DNA from: Mesorhizobium shangrilense
GTDB taxonomy: Bacteria > Pseudomonadota > Alphaproteobacteria > Rhizobiales > Rhizobiaceae
NCBI RefSeq assembly: GCF_028826155.1
Contig: NZ_JAQGPN010000001.1
Location: 3,787,501-3,851,500, forward strand
Direction of reading: 5' to 3'
DNA: 64,000 nucleotides
Shown here: positions 17,518-26,351 of the stretch, one piece after another
Layout: each line of letters opens with the position of its first letter
Position numbering within the stretch: position 1 is the stretch's first letter
Program-made: the position numbers and the translations under genes
Notes under the pieces: generated by a model
Seen by the model: only the letters and a program-made list of their open reading frames with translations
Told to the model about the DNA's origin: nothing
The model's database searches: none

Positions 17518-17576
17518 CCTTGAAAAGAAACCGCCGGGCTTTTGCCCGGCCCGGCATTGCTGTCGGCTTTTAGCCG
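17518..17576 (-). promoter_or_regulatory. Tandem hairpins with terminator-like features in the alaS leader
   Basis: On the minus strand, CGGCT/AGCCG (17564-17576) is followed by GCCGGGC-AAAA-GCCCGGC (17533-17550) and then GGTTTCTTTTC. The second is a perfect 7-base stem followed by a T-rich run, ending about 10 bases before the alaS ATG. It could attenuate alaS or be a relict terminator of a lost upstream gene. Confidence 0.45.
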
Positions 17577-17730
17577 TCGATCGTTTTCCTGTCCAGAAAG
17601 GCGCGTAAATGACATGGCGTTCGATAGTCAATCGGTCGAGTGCCCAAGCTTCGATCTCCGGGCTATCGCATCCAGCGCCCGATGGGTATCCTGATCCCGC
17701 TCAGGGAAAACAGCGGGACATTGACACTGC

Positions 17731-19578
17731 ATGGCAGTCGAAGCGTCGAACAGCGAACTGGTGAGCGTGGTGGCGTTGCTGGCGGCCGGTGTGGTCGCCG
17801 TGCCGATCTTCAAGCGGCTGGGTCTCGGCTCCATCCTCGGGTATCTCGCAGCCGGCCTTGCGATCGGGCCCTTCGGCCTCCGGCTGTTCTCGGATCCTGC
17901 GGCCATCCTGCATGTGGCCGAACTCGGCGTGGTGATGTTCCTCTTCATCATCGGGCTCGAGATGCGCCCCAGCCGACTCTGGGGCCTTCGCAAGGAGATC
18001 TTCGGGCTCGGCGTCCTGCAGGTGGGGCTCTGCGCGGCGCTGCTGACAGCCATCGGCCTGTTCGCCGGCTTTCCCACGGCGGCCGCCTTCGTGGCGGGCG
18101 CGGGCTTTGTCATGACGTCCACCGCAATCGTCATGCAGGTGCTGGAAGAGCGGGGGGACCTCGGGCTGCCGAAGGGCCAGCGCATCCTCTCCATCCTGTT
18201 GCTGGAAGACCTCGCCATCGTGCCGCTGCTTGCCCTCATCGTCTTCCTGGCGCCGGGCGGAGCGGAAACCAGCATGGCCGACCGGCTGACCGATGTCGGG
18301 ATAGGCGTCGCGGCCATCACGGCCGTCGTGGTCGCCGGCCTCTACCTTCTGAATCCGATCTTCCGGATCCTGGCCGACGCGCATGCGCGCGAGGTGATGA
18401 CCGCCGCAGCCCTGCTGGTGGTGCTCGGCGCAGCGCTGGTCATGCAGCTAAGCGGCCTGTCGATGGCCATGGGCGCCTTCCTGGCAGGCGTGCTGCTTTC
18501 CGAATCGACCTTCCGCCATCAGCTCGAGGCGGATGTCGAACCATTCCGGGGCATCCTGCTCGGCCTGTTCTTCCTGGCCGTCGGCATGTCGCTCGACCTG
18601 GCCGTGGTCGCCGCCAACTGGATGAAGGTGGCTGCGTTCGTGGTGCTCTACATGCTCGTCAAGGCGGCGGGCATCTATGGAGTGGCGCGGATGCTCAGGA
18701 CCGGCCACGCCGAGGCGCTGGAGCGCGCGGTGATCATGGCGCAGGGCGGCGAATTCGCCTTCGTCCTCTACTCCTCGGCGGCGGCGGTTGGCATCATAGA
18801 CGCGGTGACGAATGCCGTTCTGACGGCAGTCGTCATCATCTCGATGGTGCTAACGCCGCTCGCCATGCTCGGGCTGCGCTTCCTGCTTCCGCAAGGCGAA
18901 GAGGTGTCGTTGGACGGCGTCGACGCAGCGGACGGACTTCAGGGCAGCGTGCTCGTCATCGGGTTCGGGCGCTTCGGCCAGATCGCGAGCCAGCCGCTGC
19001 TGCTCCGGGGCGTCGATGTGTCGATCATCGACAATGATGTGGAGATGATCCAGGCGGCGGCCAATTTCGGATTCAAGGTCTATTACGGCGACGGCACGCG
19101 GCTGGACATCCTCCACGCCGCGGGCGCCGGGCGGGCGCAGGCCGTGCTCGTATGCGTGGACAAGGCGGAGACGTCGCTGCGCATCGTCGAACAGCTGAAG
19201 GCCGAGTTTCCCCTGACTAAGGTTCTGGCCCGCGCCTATGACCGCGGCAGCGCGCTCGACCTGATCCAGGCCGGCGTCGACTACCAAATCCGCGAAACCT
19301 TCGAATCGGCGCTGATCTTCGGACAAGCGATTCTCGAGGCCGTGGGCGTGGACACCGAGGAAGCCGCTGAGGTGATCGAGGACGTGCGCAGGCGCGACGC
19401 TGCCCGGTTCGAGGCGCAGACAACCGGCGGCTTGACCGCGGGCCGCGGCTACTTCAAGGGCAACATGCCGGTGCCGACACCGCTGACACCGCCCAAGCGC
19501 GCCGGTCGCGCCTTGAGCGACGAAACAGAGGACGTCCTGAAGAAGCCGCCCGCCGGCCTTCCCGAGGACGCGACATAA
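17731..19578 (+). CDS. CPA2-family monovalent cation:proton antiporter with TrkA-N domain
   Basis: A 615-residue Kef/YbaL-type potassium (or sodium)/proton antiporter. Twelve or so membrane helices occupy residues about 8-385, with the conserved GLEMRPSRLW near 75-84 and the acidic LLLEDLAIVPLL pair (Glu159-Asp160) of the CPA fold. A cytoplasmic TrkA-N (RCK) domain follows, with the nucleotide-binding GFGRFG at 411-416 and the acidic SIIDND. The variable tail after residue 560 is proline-rich. It is divergent from alaS and lies ten bases before a DUF924 gene. No KefF/KefG ancillary oxidoreductase gene is nearby. Confidence 0.92.
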   Translation: MAVEASNSELVSVVALLAAGVVAVPIFKRLGLGSILGYLAAGLAIGPFGLRLFSDPAAILHVAELGVVMFLFIIGLEMRPSRLWGLRKEIFGLGVLQVGLCAALLTAIGLFAGFPTAAAFVAGAGFVMTSTAIVMQVLEERGDLGLPKGQRILSILLLEDLAIVPLLALIVFLAPGGAETSMADRLTDVGIGVAAITAVVVAGLYLLNPIFRILADAHAREVMTAAALLVVLGAALVMQLSGLSMAMGAFLAGVLLSESTFRHQLEADVEPFRGILLGLFFLAVGMSLDLAVVAANWMKVAAFVVLYMLVKAAGIYGVARMLRTGHAEALERAVIMAQGGEFAFVLYSSAAAVGIIDAVTNAVLTAVVIISMVLTPLAMLGLRFLLPQGEEVSLDGVDAADGLQGSVLVIGFGRFGQIASQPLLLRGVDVSIIDNDVEMIQAAANFGFKVYYGDGTRLDILHAAGAGRAQAVLVCVDKAETSLRIVEQLKAEFPLTKVLARAYDRGSALDLIQAGVDYQIRETFESALIFGQAILEAVGVDTEEAAEVIEDVRRRDAARFEAQTTGGLTAGRGYFKGNMPVPTPLTPPKRAGRALSDETEDVLKKPPAGLPEDAT

Positions 19579-19588
19579 GGAAGAGAGA

Positions 19589-20140
19589 ATGCATCCACAG
19601 CCCGACCCACGCGCCCTCGAGTGCGCCCAATTCTGGCTGGATCTCGGGCTGGAGGGCTGGTTCAAAAAGAGCGACGCCTTCGACGCGGAGTTCCGCGAGC
19701 GCTTCCTCGACCTCCACTTCTCGGCCGCCCGGCGCGAGCTTGACGGATGGAGCGAGCATGCAGACGGATCATTCGCGCTCATGGTGCTGCTCGACCAGTT
19801 CCCGCGCAACAGCTTCCGCGGCTCCGGGCACATGTACGCCACCGACCCTCTCGCCCGGTATTTTGCGCGAAAGGCGATCGCGGCAGGGCACGACAAGGAC
19901 ATCGACGCCAGCGCTCGCGTGTTCTTCTACCTGCCCTTTTCGCATTCAGAGGACATCGAGGACCAGAAATCCGCGGTCGAACTCAATCGCGGCATCGACC
20001 CCGAGTTCCTGAAGCATGCGGTCCAGCATCGGGACATCGTCGCGCGGTTCGGCCGGTTCCCCCACCGCAACGCCATTCTCGGCCGCGAGACGACGCCGGA
20101 CGAGCAGGCATTCCTGGAAGCCGGCGGCTTTGCAGGATAA
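19589..20140 (+). CDS. DUF924 family protein
   Basis: A 183-residue all-helical protein of the DUF924 family (tetratricopeptide-like fold, function unknown). Characteristic segments are LEGWFKKSDAFDAEFRERFL near 25-45, ALMVLLDQFPRNSFRGSGHMYATD near 67-90 and YLPFSHSEDIEDQ near 122-134. The ATG follows AAGGAAGAGA, a good ribosome site. The 10-base gap to the antiporter gene means both are on one transcript. The family is common and scattered in proteobacteria, so the neighbour gives no functional hint. Confidence 0.9.
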   Translation: MHPQPDPRALECAQFWLDLGLEGWFKKSDAFDAEFRERFLDLHFSAARRELDGWSEHADGSFALMVLLDQFPRNSFRGSGHMYATDPLARYFARKAIAAGHDKDIDASARVFFYLPFSHSEDIEDQKSAVELNRGIDPEFLKHAVQHRDIVARFGRFPHRNAILGRETTPDEQAFLEAGGFAG

Positions 20141-20156
20141 CGCTGTGGCGCGGCGC

Positions 20157-20672
20157 CTAGCCGCGCCACCAGTCCGCCGGAAGCTCCTGAGGGACGATGC
20201 CGGCACTGTCGAGCGCAGCCGCGCGGGCAGATGCCGTCTCGCCCGACAGGACGAGATCCGGCGCGATCTCCGCGAGCGGCACCATGACGAAGGCGCGCCC
20301 GAGCATGCGGGGATGCGGGATCACCAGGCCCGGCTCGGCGATTGCGTCGTCGCCATATACCAGCACGTCGAGATCGACGATGCGCGGCCCCCAGCGCTCT
20401 TTGCGGACGCGCTTCAGCGCCTGCTCGGTCGCCAGGCACAGTTCCAGCAGCTCTCGCGCGGTGCGGCCGGTTTCCACTTCCGCCGCGCAGTTGAGGAAAT
20501 CCGGCTGGTCGGTCTTGCCCCAGGGCGGCGTACGATAGACCGACGAGACCTTGGCCACCCGCGTGCGGGGGTCCGCATCGATCGCCATCAGCGACGCCGA
20601 CATCGAATGCACCGGGTCGCCAAGGTTTCCACCAAGGCCGAGGAACGCACGGGTTCTCGCCGGATCAGACAA
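20157..20672 (-). CDS. folK: 2-amino-4-hydroxy-6-hydroxymethyldihydropteridine pyrophosphokinase
   Basis: FolK transfers pyrophosphate from ATP to 6-hydroxymethyl-7,8-dihydropterin in folate synthesis. The 171-residue chain has FLGLGGNLGDPVHSM at the start, the YRTPPWGKTDQPDFLNCAAEVET substrate region, and the signature RWGPRIVDLDVLVYGD. FolB and FolP genes, often directly upstream in rhizobia, are not seen; upstream lies a divergent DUF922 gene. The gene converges on DUF924 with a 16-base gap. Confidence 0.96.
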   Translation of the reverse strand: MSDPARTRAFLGLGGNLGDPVHSMSASLMAIDADPRTRVAKVSSVYRTPPWGKTDQPDFLNCAAEVETGRTARELLELCLATEQALKRVRKERWGPRIVDLDVLVYGDDAIAEPGLVIPHPRMLGRAFVMVPLAEIAPDLVLSGETASARAAALDSAGIVPQELPADWWRG

Positions 20673-20828
20673 GCGTCACCTCGCGCGGGCCCATGTCAGC
20701 GGTTGTTCTCAAACTGGGTCGGCCTCCTGCCCCTTGTGTGGTAAGGACGGGGGGGAAACGGTACCGTCTCGGTCTCCATTGCGCGCAAAGTGCGTACGAA
20801 GCAAGGTCGTGCGGAAAAGGTGATCGAA

Positions 20829-21431
20829 ATGATGAGAACCGCCTGCGCCGCGCTCCTTCTCCTCGGAGCTACGGGACATTCGGACGCTGCCGAACTCTCG
20901 AAGACGTACAGCTATTTCTCGATCCGCGGCAACACGCTTGACGAGATCGAGGCGGAGCTTTCGCGGCGCGGACCGAATGTGAACACCACCGGCCAGCGGC
21001 ATCCCGGCGCCACGCGGATGGAGTTCAAGACGCGGCTCACCTACGCCGATACGGGCAAACGCTGCGAAATCACGTCGGCGAAAGTGCGCGTCACCGCCAA
21101 GGTGATCCTGCCGCGCTGGCGGGCGGGTCGCAAGGCGAGCGCCGAGACGCGTTTCGTCTGGGATACGCTCGCCTCGGACATCAAGCGGCATGAGGAAGCG
21201 CACGTCGTCATCGCCAGGAACTACGGGCGGAAGCTCGAGGAAGCTCTGAGCGGAATCGGCCGCCAGCGGACCTGCGAGCAGGCATCGGCGAAGGCGACCA
21301 AGGTGACCGACAGGATACTGGGGCGTCATGACGCGGAACAGCAGCGCTTCGATCGTGTCGAAAGCGCCGGGTTCGAGAAGAGGCTGCTGCGGCTCCTGGA
21401 AAAGCGCATGAAGGCGCGCCAGCAAGGGTAA
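20829..21431 (+). CDS. DUF922 exported putative zinc protease
   Basis: A 200-residue protein with a signal peptide (MMRTACAALLLLGATGHSDA). The DUF922 core begins KTYSYFSIRGNTLDEIEAEL, and the HEEAH motif at residues 121-125 (preceded by DIKR) fits an HExxH zinc site, so these proteins are thought to be secreted metalloproteases. A C-terminal helix is lysine/arginine-rich. The ATG at 20829 is preferred over an upstream start at 20790 because it follows AAGGTG and begins the signal peptide. A second DUF922 gene lies at 55150-55743 in this window. Activity unproven. Confidence 0.85.
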   Translation: MMRTACAALLLLGATGHSDAAELSKTYSYFSIRGNTLDEIEAELSRRGPNVNTTGQRHPGATRMEFKTRLTYADTGKRCEITSAKVRVTAKVILPRWRAGRKASAETRFVWDTLASDIKRHEEAHVVIARNYGRKLEEALSGIGRQRTCEQASAKATKVTDRILGRHDAEQQRFDRVESAGFEKRLLRLLEKRMKARQQG

Positions 21432-21468
21432 GTTCGCAAAAAGGCTTCCCGCCCCTGCAGTGGCGGCG

Positions 21469-22266
21469 CTACTCCACTGCCTTCAACGCTTCCAACAGCC
21501 GCACCGCCGACATCATCTCCGCCTTGCGCGTCTTGCGCCGTGCGGCGGCCTCGAAGTCCTCGCCCCACTGCTCGACGTTCCAATCCTCATCGACATGAGC
21601 GGCCGTCCAGCCCGTCTCGGAATCGATCTCGCCCGCCTCGACCGCGAGTGCGATCAGCGCGGAACCGGTCAGCGTCGTCATGACATGCAATGCCGCAAGC
21701 GTCAGCGCATCCTCGCGCTCCTTCAGATGACGGCCGACCGCCGCGATAGACTCGCGCGGCTGTTCGACATGCATGACGCCCTCGGCGAGGAAGAAGCGCG
21801 CGCCGAGCACCTCGCGCGCCCAATCGAGCACCGGGTCCCACGCCTCGCCCTGACGCACGACGAGCCGATCGGGGCCGTCGGCGCGGTAGAAGAGGAGATC
21901 CGTCGAAGCAAATCGCAGTATGTCCTCGAGGACGGCCTGCGGATCGGTGGCGACGCCGTCGATGGCCGTGTTCACCAGCCGCATGACGGGCATTGACACC
22001 GGATTGAACGTCTCGCTCTGCGCCGCGAACTCGTCGCCGACAAGCTGCGCCGCCGCTCGCGTCGGCAGCCGCAAGGCGTTGTGACCGGGCGTGCGGACGG
22101 GCTTGCCGTCCAAATGCACGCCAAAGCCTTCAGGCTCTTCGCTGATTGTCACGTCGCGGTAGAAGCGCTTCACGACCGGCGCCTTCATCGCGTTCTGTGC
22201 GCGCTTCGTCGGATCCGGGTCGGACAGGTGGCTTCCGTGCTCCAGGTCGTTGAGGATCTCTCGCAT
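21469..22266 (-). CDS. ATP12-family ATP synthase F1 assembly chaperone
   Basis: A 265-residue ATP12 homologue. In mitochondria ATP12 binds free F1-alpha and prevents aggregation during ATP synthase assembly; the family is largely limited to alphaproteobacteria and mitochondria. Visible traits are VKRFYRDVTISEEPEGFGVHLDGKPVRTP at the start, FRFASTDLLFYRADGPDRL-like LLFYRA, and a C-terminal helical part with TLTGSALIALAVEAGE and WTAAHVDEDWNVEQWGED. It is read from the RluA/EamA direction with a nine-base gap after the EamA gene, so they are probably cotranscribed. No atp genes are near. Confidence 0.92.
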   Translation of the reverse strand: MREILNDLEHGSHLSDPDPTKRAQNAMKAPVVKRFYRDVTISEEPEGFGVHLDGKPVRTPGHNALRLPTRAAAQLVGDEFAAQSETFNPVSMPVMRLVNTAIDGVATDPQAVLEDILRFASTDLLFYRADGPDRLVVRQGEAWDPVLDWAREVLGARFFLAEGVMHVEQPRESIAAVGRHLKEREDALTLAALHVMTTLTGSALIALAVEAGEIDSETGWTAAHVDEDWNVEQWGEDFEAAARRKTRKAEMMSAVRLLEALKAVE

Positions 22267-22275
22267 CGGGGTCTC

Positions 22276-23187
22276 CTAATGTGTGGGCGCGCGGGACGGC
22301 CGGTTGACGATGATCAGACCGGCTGCGATCAGCGCCAATGCCGCGAAAATGCGCCACGACAGCGGCTCGCCCAGGATGACGCCTCCACATAGAACGCCGA
22401 AAGCGGGCGTCAGGAAGGCAAAGCTCGACAGGCCGGCTGCGGGATAGCGGGCCATCAGCCAGAACCAGACGACATAGGTGAAGGCGACCACATAGACGGC
22501 CTGGAACATCAGTGCGCCCGTCGCGACCAGATTGGCATCCCGGATCGCCGGCCCTGCGATCCCCAAGAGCGGCATCGTGGCGGCCGCGGAGACGGCAAGC
22601 TGGTACAGCAGGACCTTCTCCGGCTTCGCGCTCGCGAGCTTGCTGCGCTTGATCACCAGCGTCGTCAGCGCCCACAAGATGCCGGCGCCGAGGCTGAGGA
22701 TGTCGCCGGTAATCGCGTCGGGGGACGGCAGGCTGAGCTTGTCCGAGAAGACGAGGACGACGCCCGCGAAGGCCAGCACCAGCCCCGCCCACTTGCGCGC
22801 CGACATATGCTCGCCGAGCAGGAAGTGGGCGCCGATCAGCACCCAGAACGGCATCGAATTGACCAGCAGGCTGCTGCGGGCGACCGTCGTGTATTCCAGG
22901 CCGATGAAGATGAGCACGAACTCGCCGCCGAACAGCAGTCCGGCAACCACGCCGGCAAACAGCGTGCCGTCCCGATCGAACAGACGGATGCCGCGCAGCA
23001 TGCACCAGACGAGAACCAGCGCACCGCCGATTGCCGACCGCGCGATGGACACGAAAATCGGGTCGTAGCCGGTGTTGGCGAGCTTGGCGGCAACCCCGTT
23101 CAGCCCCCATGAGAACGTGAGGCCGATCATCGCCACGACCGCCAACGCATCTATGTGGTGGCGGCGTTCGACGGTGATGGCGCTCAC
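22276..23187 (-). CDS. EamA-family (DMT) transporter
   Basis: A 303-residue inner-membrane exporter of the drug/metabolite superfamily with two EamA repeats, about ten membrane helices (first repeat from ALAVVAMIGLTFSWGLNGVAAK, second from GDILSLGAGILWALTT). The start is GTG, which overlaps the stop of the RluA gene as GTGA. The last helix is followed by a short basic tail. Substrates of this family vary and cannot be told. In related genomes a phosphatase gene is often found at this place between rluA and atp12, so the EamA gene may be a replacement. Confidence 0.88.
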   Translation of the reverse strand: MSAITVERRHHIDALAVVAMIGLTFSWGLNGVAAKLANTGYDPIFVSIARSAIGGALVLVWCMLRGIRLFDRDGTLFAGVVAGLLFGGEFVLIFIGLEYTTVARSSLLVNSMPFWVLIGAHFLLGEHMSARKWAGLVLAFAGVVLVFSDKLSLPSPDAITGDILSLGAGILWALTTLVIKRSKLASAKPEKVLLYQLAVSAAATMPLLGIAGPAIRDANLVATGALMFQAVYVVAFTYVVWFWLMARYPAAGLSSFAFLTPAFGVLCGGVILGEPLSWRIFAALALIAAGLIIVNRPSRAPTH

Positions 23188-24173
23188 CGGTCTTCCTCGG
23201 CGCTGGCTTCGTCGAAGCCAAGCAGGTTCCAGCTCTGGCGCATATGCGGGGGCATGGCGGCGGTGACGTCGACGACACCGCCGTCGGGATGGGGGATCAC
23301 GATGCGGCGCGCGTGGAGGTGGAGACGGTTCTGGATGCCGCCCGGAAACTCCCAGTTGATATCGGCCTCGAAATATTTCGGGTCGCCGATGATGGGATGA
23401 CCGATGTGGGCAGCGTGGACGCGCAACTGGTGCGTGCGGCCGGTGTAGGGCTCCATCTCCAGCCACGACAGGCTTTGACCGGCCTGCTCGATGACGCGAT
23501 AGTAGGAAACGGCGTGATCGGCGCCGTCCTCGCCATGCTTGGCGATGCGCATCCGGTCGCCATCAAGCGTTTGCTCCTTGACCAGCCAGGTCGAGATCTT
23601 CTCGTCACGCTTGCGAGGCACGCCTTTCACCAGCGCCCAATAGGTCTTCTTGGTCTCCCGCGTGCGGAACGCCTCGGCGATCTTCATGGCGGCAAGGCGC
23701 GTGCGCGCAACGACCAGCACCCCCGACGTATCGCGATCGAGCCTGTGCACGAGGCGTGGCTTCTCGCCCTTTTTGTTGCGCCAGGCCTCCAGCATGTCAT
23801 CGACGTTGCGCGTCACGCCCGAGCCGCCCTGCACCGCCAGGCCCGACGGCTTGTTGAAGACGAAGACCTTGGGATCCTCATGGATCAGCATCTTGGACAG
23901 CAAATCGCCGTCGCCCGTGCCCCGGATCGTGTTGAGCGTCAGTTCCGCGCCCGCGCCCTTGCGATCGACGCCGAGCGGAGGCACGCGGACCATCTGGCCG
24001 GGCTCGACGCGCGTGTCCGACTTGGCGCGGCCGCCATCGACGCGAATCTGCCCGGAGCGCAACAGTTTCTGCAACTGACCGAAGGCAAGGCCCGGGTAGT
24101 GCGCCTTGAACCAGCGGTCGAGCCTCATGCCCGACTCGCCGTCCTCGACCTTTATCTGTTCTACGCCAGCCAT
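23184..24173 (-). CDS. RluA-family 23S rRNA pseudouridine synthase (RluC-like)
   Basis: A 329-residue pseudouridine synthase. An S4-like RNA-binding domain comes first (RLDRWFKAHYP, LLRSGQIRVDGGRAKSDTRV), then the catalytic domain with PRLVHRLDRDTSGVLVVART, whose Asp is the nucleophile, and GRTHQLRVHAAHIGHPI. This matches RluC/D, which modify 23S rRNA. The ATG at 24173 was chosen because the upstream in-frame extension has no family homology and overlaps crcB on the same strand. The downstream EamA start overlaps the stop. Confidence 0.93.
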   Translation of the reverse strand: MAGVEQIKVEDGESGMRLDRWFKAHYPGLAFGQLQKLLRSGQIRVDGGRAKSDTRVEPGQMVRVPPLGVDRKGAGAELTLNTIRGTGDGDLLSKMLIHEDPKVFVFNKPSGLAVQGGSGVTRNVDDMLEAWRNKKGEKPRLVHRLDRDTSGVLVVARTRLAAMKIAEAFRTRETKKTYWALVKGVPRKRDEKISTWLVKEQTLDGDRMRIAKHGEDGADHAVSYYRVIEQAGQSLSWLEMEPYTGRTHQLRVHAAHIGHPIIGDPKYFEADINWEFPGGIQNRLHLHARRIVIPHPDGGVVDVTAAMPPHMRQSWNLLGFDEASAEEDR

Positions 24174-24210
24174 ATTTTTGCGCGTCCGTTCCGAAACGGG
24201 CCAGATAGCA

Positions 24211-24588
24211 TCAGCCGAGGCTGCGCGCGAGCCACAATCCCAGGAACAGGGCAAGGATCGCTCCGACGACGCTGGCGACCGCATAGCCCACGGCCGACCC
24301 CATCGCTCCCCGCTCCCATAGAACGGCGAAATCGAGCGAGAATGCGGAGAAGGTTGTGAAGCCGCCGAGAATGCCCGTCGCGACGAACAGGCGGATCTCG
24401 TGCGACGCATGGAAGCGCTGCGACAGCCATCCCACGAACAGCCCCATCAGGAAGGAACCCGCGATATTGATGGCAAGCGTGCCCCAGGGAAAGTTGGGGC
24501 CCAGGATCCGCAGCGCCAGGCCATTCGATAGGTGGCGGAGCGAGGCGCCGACAGCGCCGCCGGTCGCAACGATGAGGATGTTCAGCAA
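24211..24588 (-). CDS. crcB: Fluoride efflux channel CrcB/Fluc
   Basis: A 125-residue four-helix membrane protein that forms a dual-topology fluoride channel. The start is TTG at 24588, giving LLNILIVATGGAVGASLRH, the conserved N-terminus. The hallmark GTLAINIAGSFLMG and TTFSAFSLD motifs are intact; the Asn and the phenylalanines line the fluoride path. It is followed by the RluA gene after 37 bases, an arrangement seen in other rhizobia. I checked for a fluoride riboswitch and did not find a convincing one. Confidence 0.92.
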   Translation of the reverse strand: MLNILIVATGGAVGASLRHLSNGLALRILGPNFPWGTLAINIAGSFLMGLFVGWLSQRFHASHEIRLFVATGILGGFTTFSAFSLDFAVLWERGAMGSAVGYAVASVVGAILALFLGLWLARSLG

Positions 24589-24670
24589 GGGCGGGTCCCC
24601 GACGGCTTGATGGAAAGTGTCATGGCGCTCATTTTCGGCATGAACACCGCTTCGAGACGGGCCTATTGCC

Positions 24671-24973
24671 ATGACGCAAACCAAAGAAGTGGACCAGGGT
24701 ATTCATTCGCATCGTCGCCTTGACCTTGCGGTCATCGTCGTCCTCGCCGGTGTCGTTTCCTATTACTTCGTGACCTATACCTTGCCCGCCGCGGGCGGCG
24801 GCTATCTGGTCTGGATCTGCATAGCGGTTCTGATCGCAACGACAGCCTGGGTGCTTGGCCAGTTCTACGGGCAGGAAGCTGAAATCGACCTGCTGAGGTT
24901 GGAGACGGTTGCCCACTCCAAGTCCCGCGACCGGCTGCCTCCGCCCGACGAGGAAGATCGACTGAGAGAATAG
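24671..24973 (+). CDS. Small membrane protein, unknown function
   Basis: A 100-residue protein divergent from crcB. Two membrane helices are clear: about 18-36 (LDLAVIVVLAGVVSYYFVTY) and 44-62 (GYLVWICIAVLIATTAWVLG). The rest is polar and ends in an acidic tail (PPPDEEDRLRE). No family was recognised. The ATG is 82 bases from the crcB start. It converges on rarA with a 61-base gap and no clear terminator. It could be real but unconserved. Confidence 0.6.
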   Translation: MTQTKEVDQGIHSHRRLDLAVIVVLAGVVSYYFVTYTLPAAGGGYLVWICIAVLIATTAWVLGQFYGQEAEIDLLRLETVAHSKSRDRLPPPDEEDRLRE

Positions 24974-25034
24974 AAATTGCTCAGAAGGGTCCGAGGCTCC
25001 TCCGACCGGTCGAGACGTTCGGCTGCCCCGCGAT

Positions 25035-26342
25035 CTAAGACCGCTCCTTGCGCAGCTTTGCCCAATAGTCGAGCCGCTTCCGGACCTCGCGCTCGAAACC
25101 GCGATCCGGGGGATCGTAGAATGTGCGGCGGCCCATCTTCTCCGGAAAATAGTCCTGGCCGGAAAAGGCGTCCGGCTCGTCATGGTCGTAGCGATAGCCG
25201 GCGCCATAGCTCTCCGACTTCATCAGCTTGGTCGGCGCGTTCAGGATATGCTTGGGCGGCAGCAGCGAGCCGTGCTCCTTCGCGGCGGCGGTCGCAGCCT
25301 TGAAAGCCGTGTAGACGGCATTCGATTTCGGCGCGGTTGCGAGGTAGACGCAGGCCTGCGCGAAGGCGAGTTCGCCTTCCGGCGAGCCGAGATAGTCATA
25401 CGCGTCCTTCGCCGCGTTGGCGACGACAAGCGCCTGCGGGTCGGCAAGGCCGATATCCTCGACCGCCATGCGCACCAGCCGGCGGCCGAGATAAAGCGGG
25501 TCCTCGCCGGCATCGAACATGCGCGCGAGATAGTAGAGCGCGGCGTCCGGATCCGAGCCGCGCACCGACTTGTGCAGGGCCGAAATCAGGTTGTAGTGGC
25601 CGTCCTGGCCCTTGTCGTAGATCGGCGCGCGGCGCTGGACGATGCGCTGCAGCGCCTCGGCGTCGAAGGTTTCGCGCGGTTTGGCAGCGCGCCAGACTTC
25701 TTCGGCCAGGGTGAGAGAAGCTCGGCCATCGCCGTCTGCCATCCGCAGCAGGACCGCCCTCGCCTCCGCGTCCAGCGGCAGAGGCTTGCCTTCCACCTCC
25801 TCGGCGCGGGCAAGCAGCTTCACCAGGCTGTCCTCGCCCAGAGACTGGAAGACCAGCACGCGGGCACGCGACAGCAGAGCCGCATTGAGCTCGAAAGAGG
25901 GATTTTCCGTCGTCGCGCCGACCAGCACGACCGTGCCGTCCTCCATGACAGGGAGGAAGGAATCCTGCTGGGCGCGGTTGAAGCGATGGATCTCGTCGAC
26001 GAAGAGCAGCGTCTGTCGCCCATTCGCGCGACGCATCCGTGCTGTATCGAACACCTTCTTAAGGTCGGCAACGCCGGAAAAGATGGCCGAGATCTGCTCG
26101 AATGCGAGTTCGGTCTCGCCTGCCAGCAGCCGCGCAACCGTCGTCTTCCCGGTCCCCGGCGGCCCCCAGAAGATCATCGATCCGAGCGAACCCGAACGGA
26201 TGAGGCGCGTCAACGCGCCATCCTCGCCGGTCAGGTGTTCCTGGCCGACGACCTCCCCGAGACTCGCCGGACGCAGCCGGTCGGCGAGCGGCCTTCCCGG
26301 CCGCGGCTTCTCCGGCTCACCGACACTGAACAGATCGGCCAT
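25035..26342 (-). CDS. rarA: Replication-associated recombination protein A (RarA/MgsA)
   Basis: A 435-residue AAA+ ATPase related to the clamp loader and to eukaryotic WRNIP1, acting at stalled replication forks. Walker A GPPGTGKTTVARLL (about 60-73), Walker B LFVDEIHRFNRAQQD, sensor 1 GATTENPSFEL, and C-terminal tetramerisation helices are all present. It starts ten bases after the end of degQ, on the same strand, so the two are probably cotranscribed. Length and motifs are normal. Confidence 0.96.
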   Translation of the reverse strand: MADLFSVGEPEKPRPGRPLADRLRPASLGEVVGQEHLTGEDGALTRLIRSGSLGSMIFWGPPGTGKTTVARLLAGETELAFEQISAIFSGVADLKKVFDTARMRRANGRQTLLFVDEIHRFNRAQQDSFLPVMEDGTVVLVGATTENPSFELNAALLSRARVLVFQSLGEDSLVKLLARAEEVEGKPLPLDAEARAVLLRMADGDGRASLTLAEEVWRAAKPRETFDAEALQRIVQRRAPIYDKGQDGHYNLISALHKSVRGSDPDAALYYLARMFDAGEDPLYLGRRLVRMAVEDIGLADPQALVVANAAKDAYDYLGSPEGELAFAQACVYLATAPKSNAVYTAFKAATAAAKEHGSLLPPKHILNAPTKLMKSESYGAGYRYDHDEPDAFSGQDYFPEKMGRRTFYDPPDRGFEREVRKRLDYWAKLRKERS

Positions 26343-26351
26343 TTGATCCCA

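Noticed and set aside
24589-24670. Fluoride riboswitch upstream of crcB
   Set aside because: The minus-strand leader has GGCAATAGGCCCG, vaguely like the riboswitch start, but no matching downstream CTGATG...CTCC element; the downstream bases instead form a GTGTTCATG/CATGACAC hairpin.
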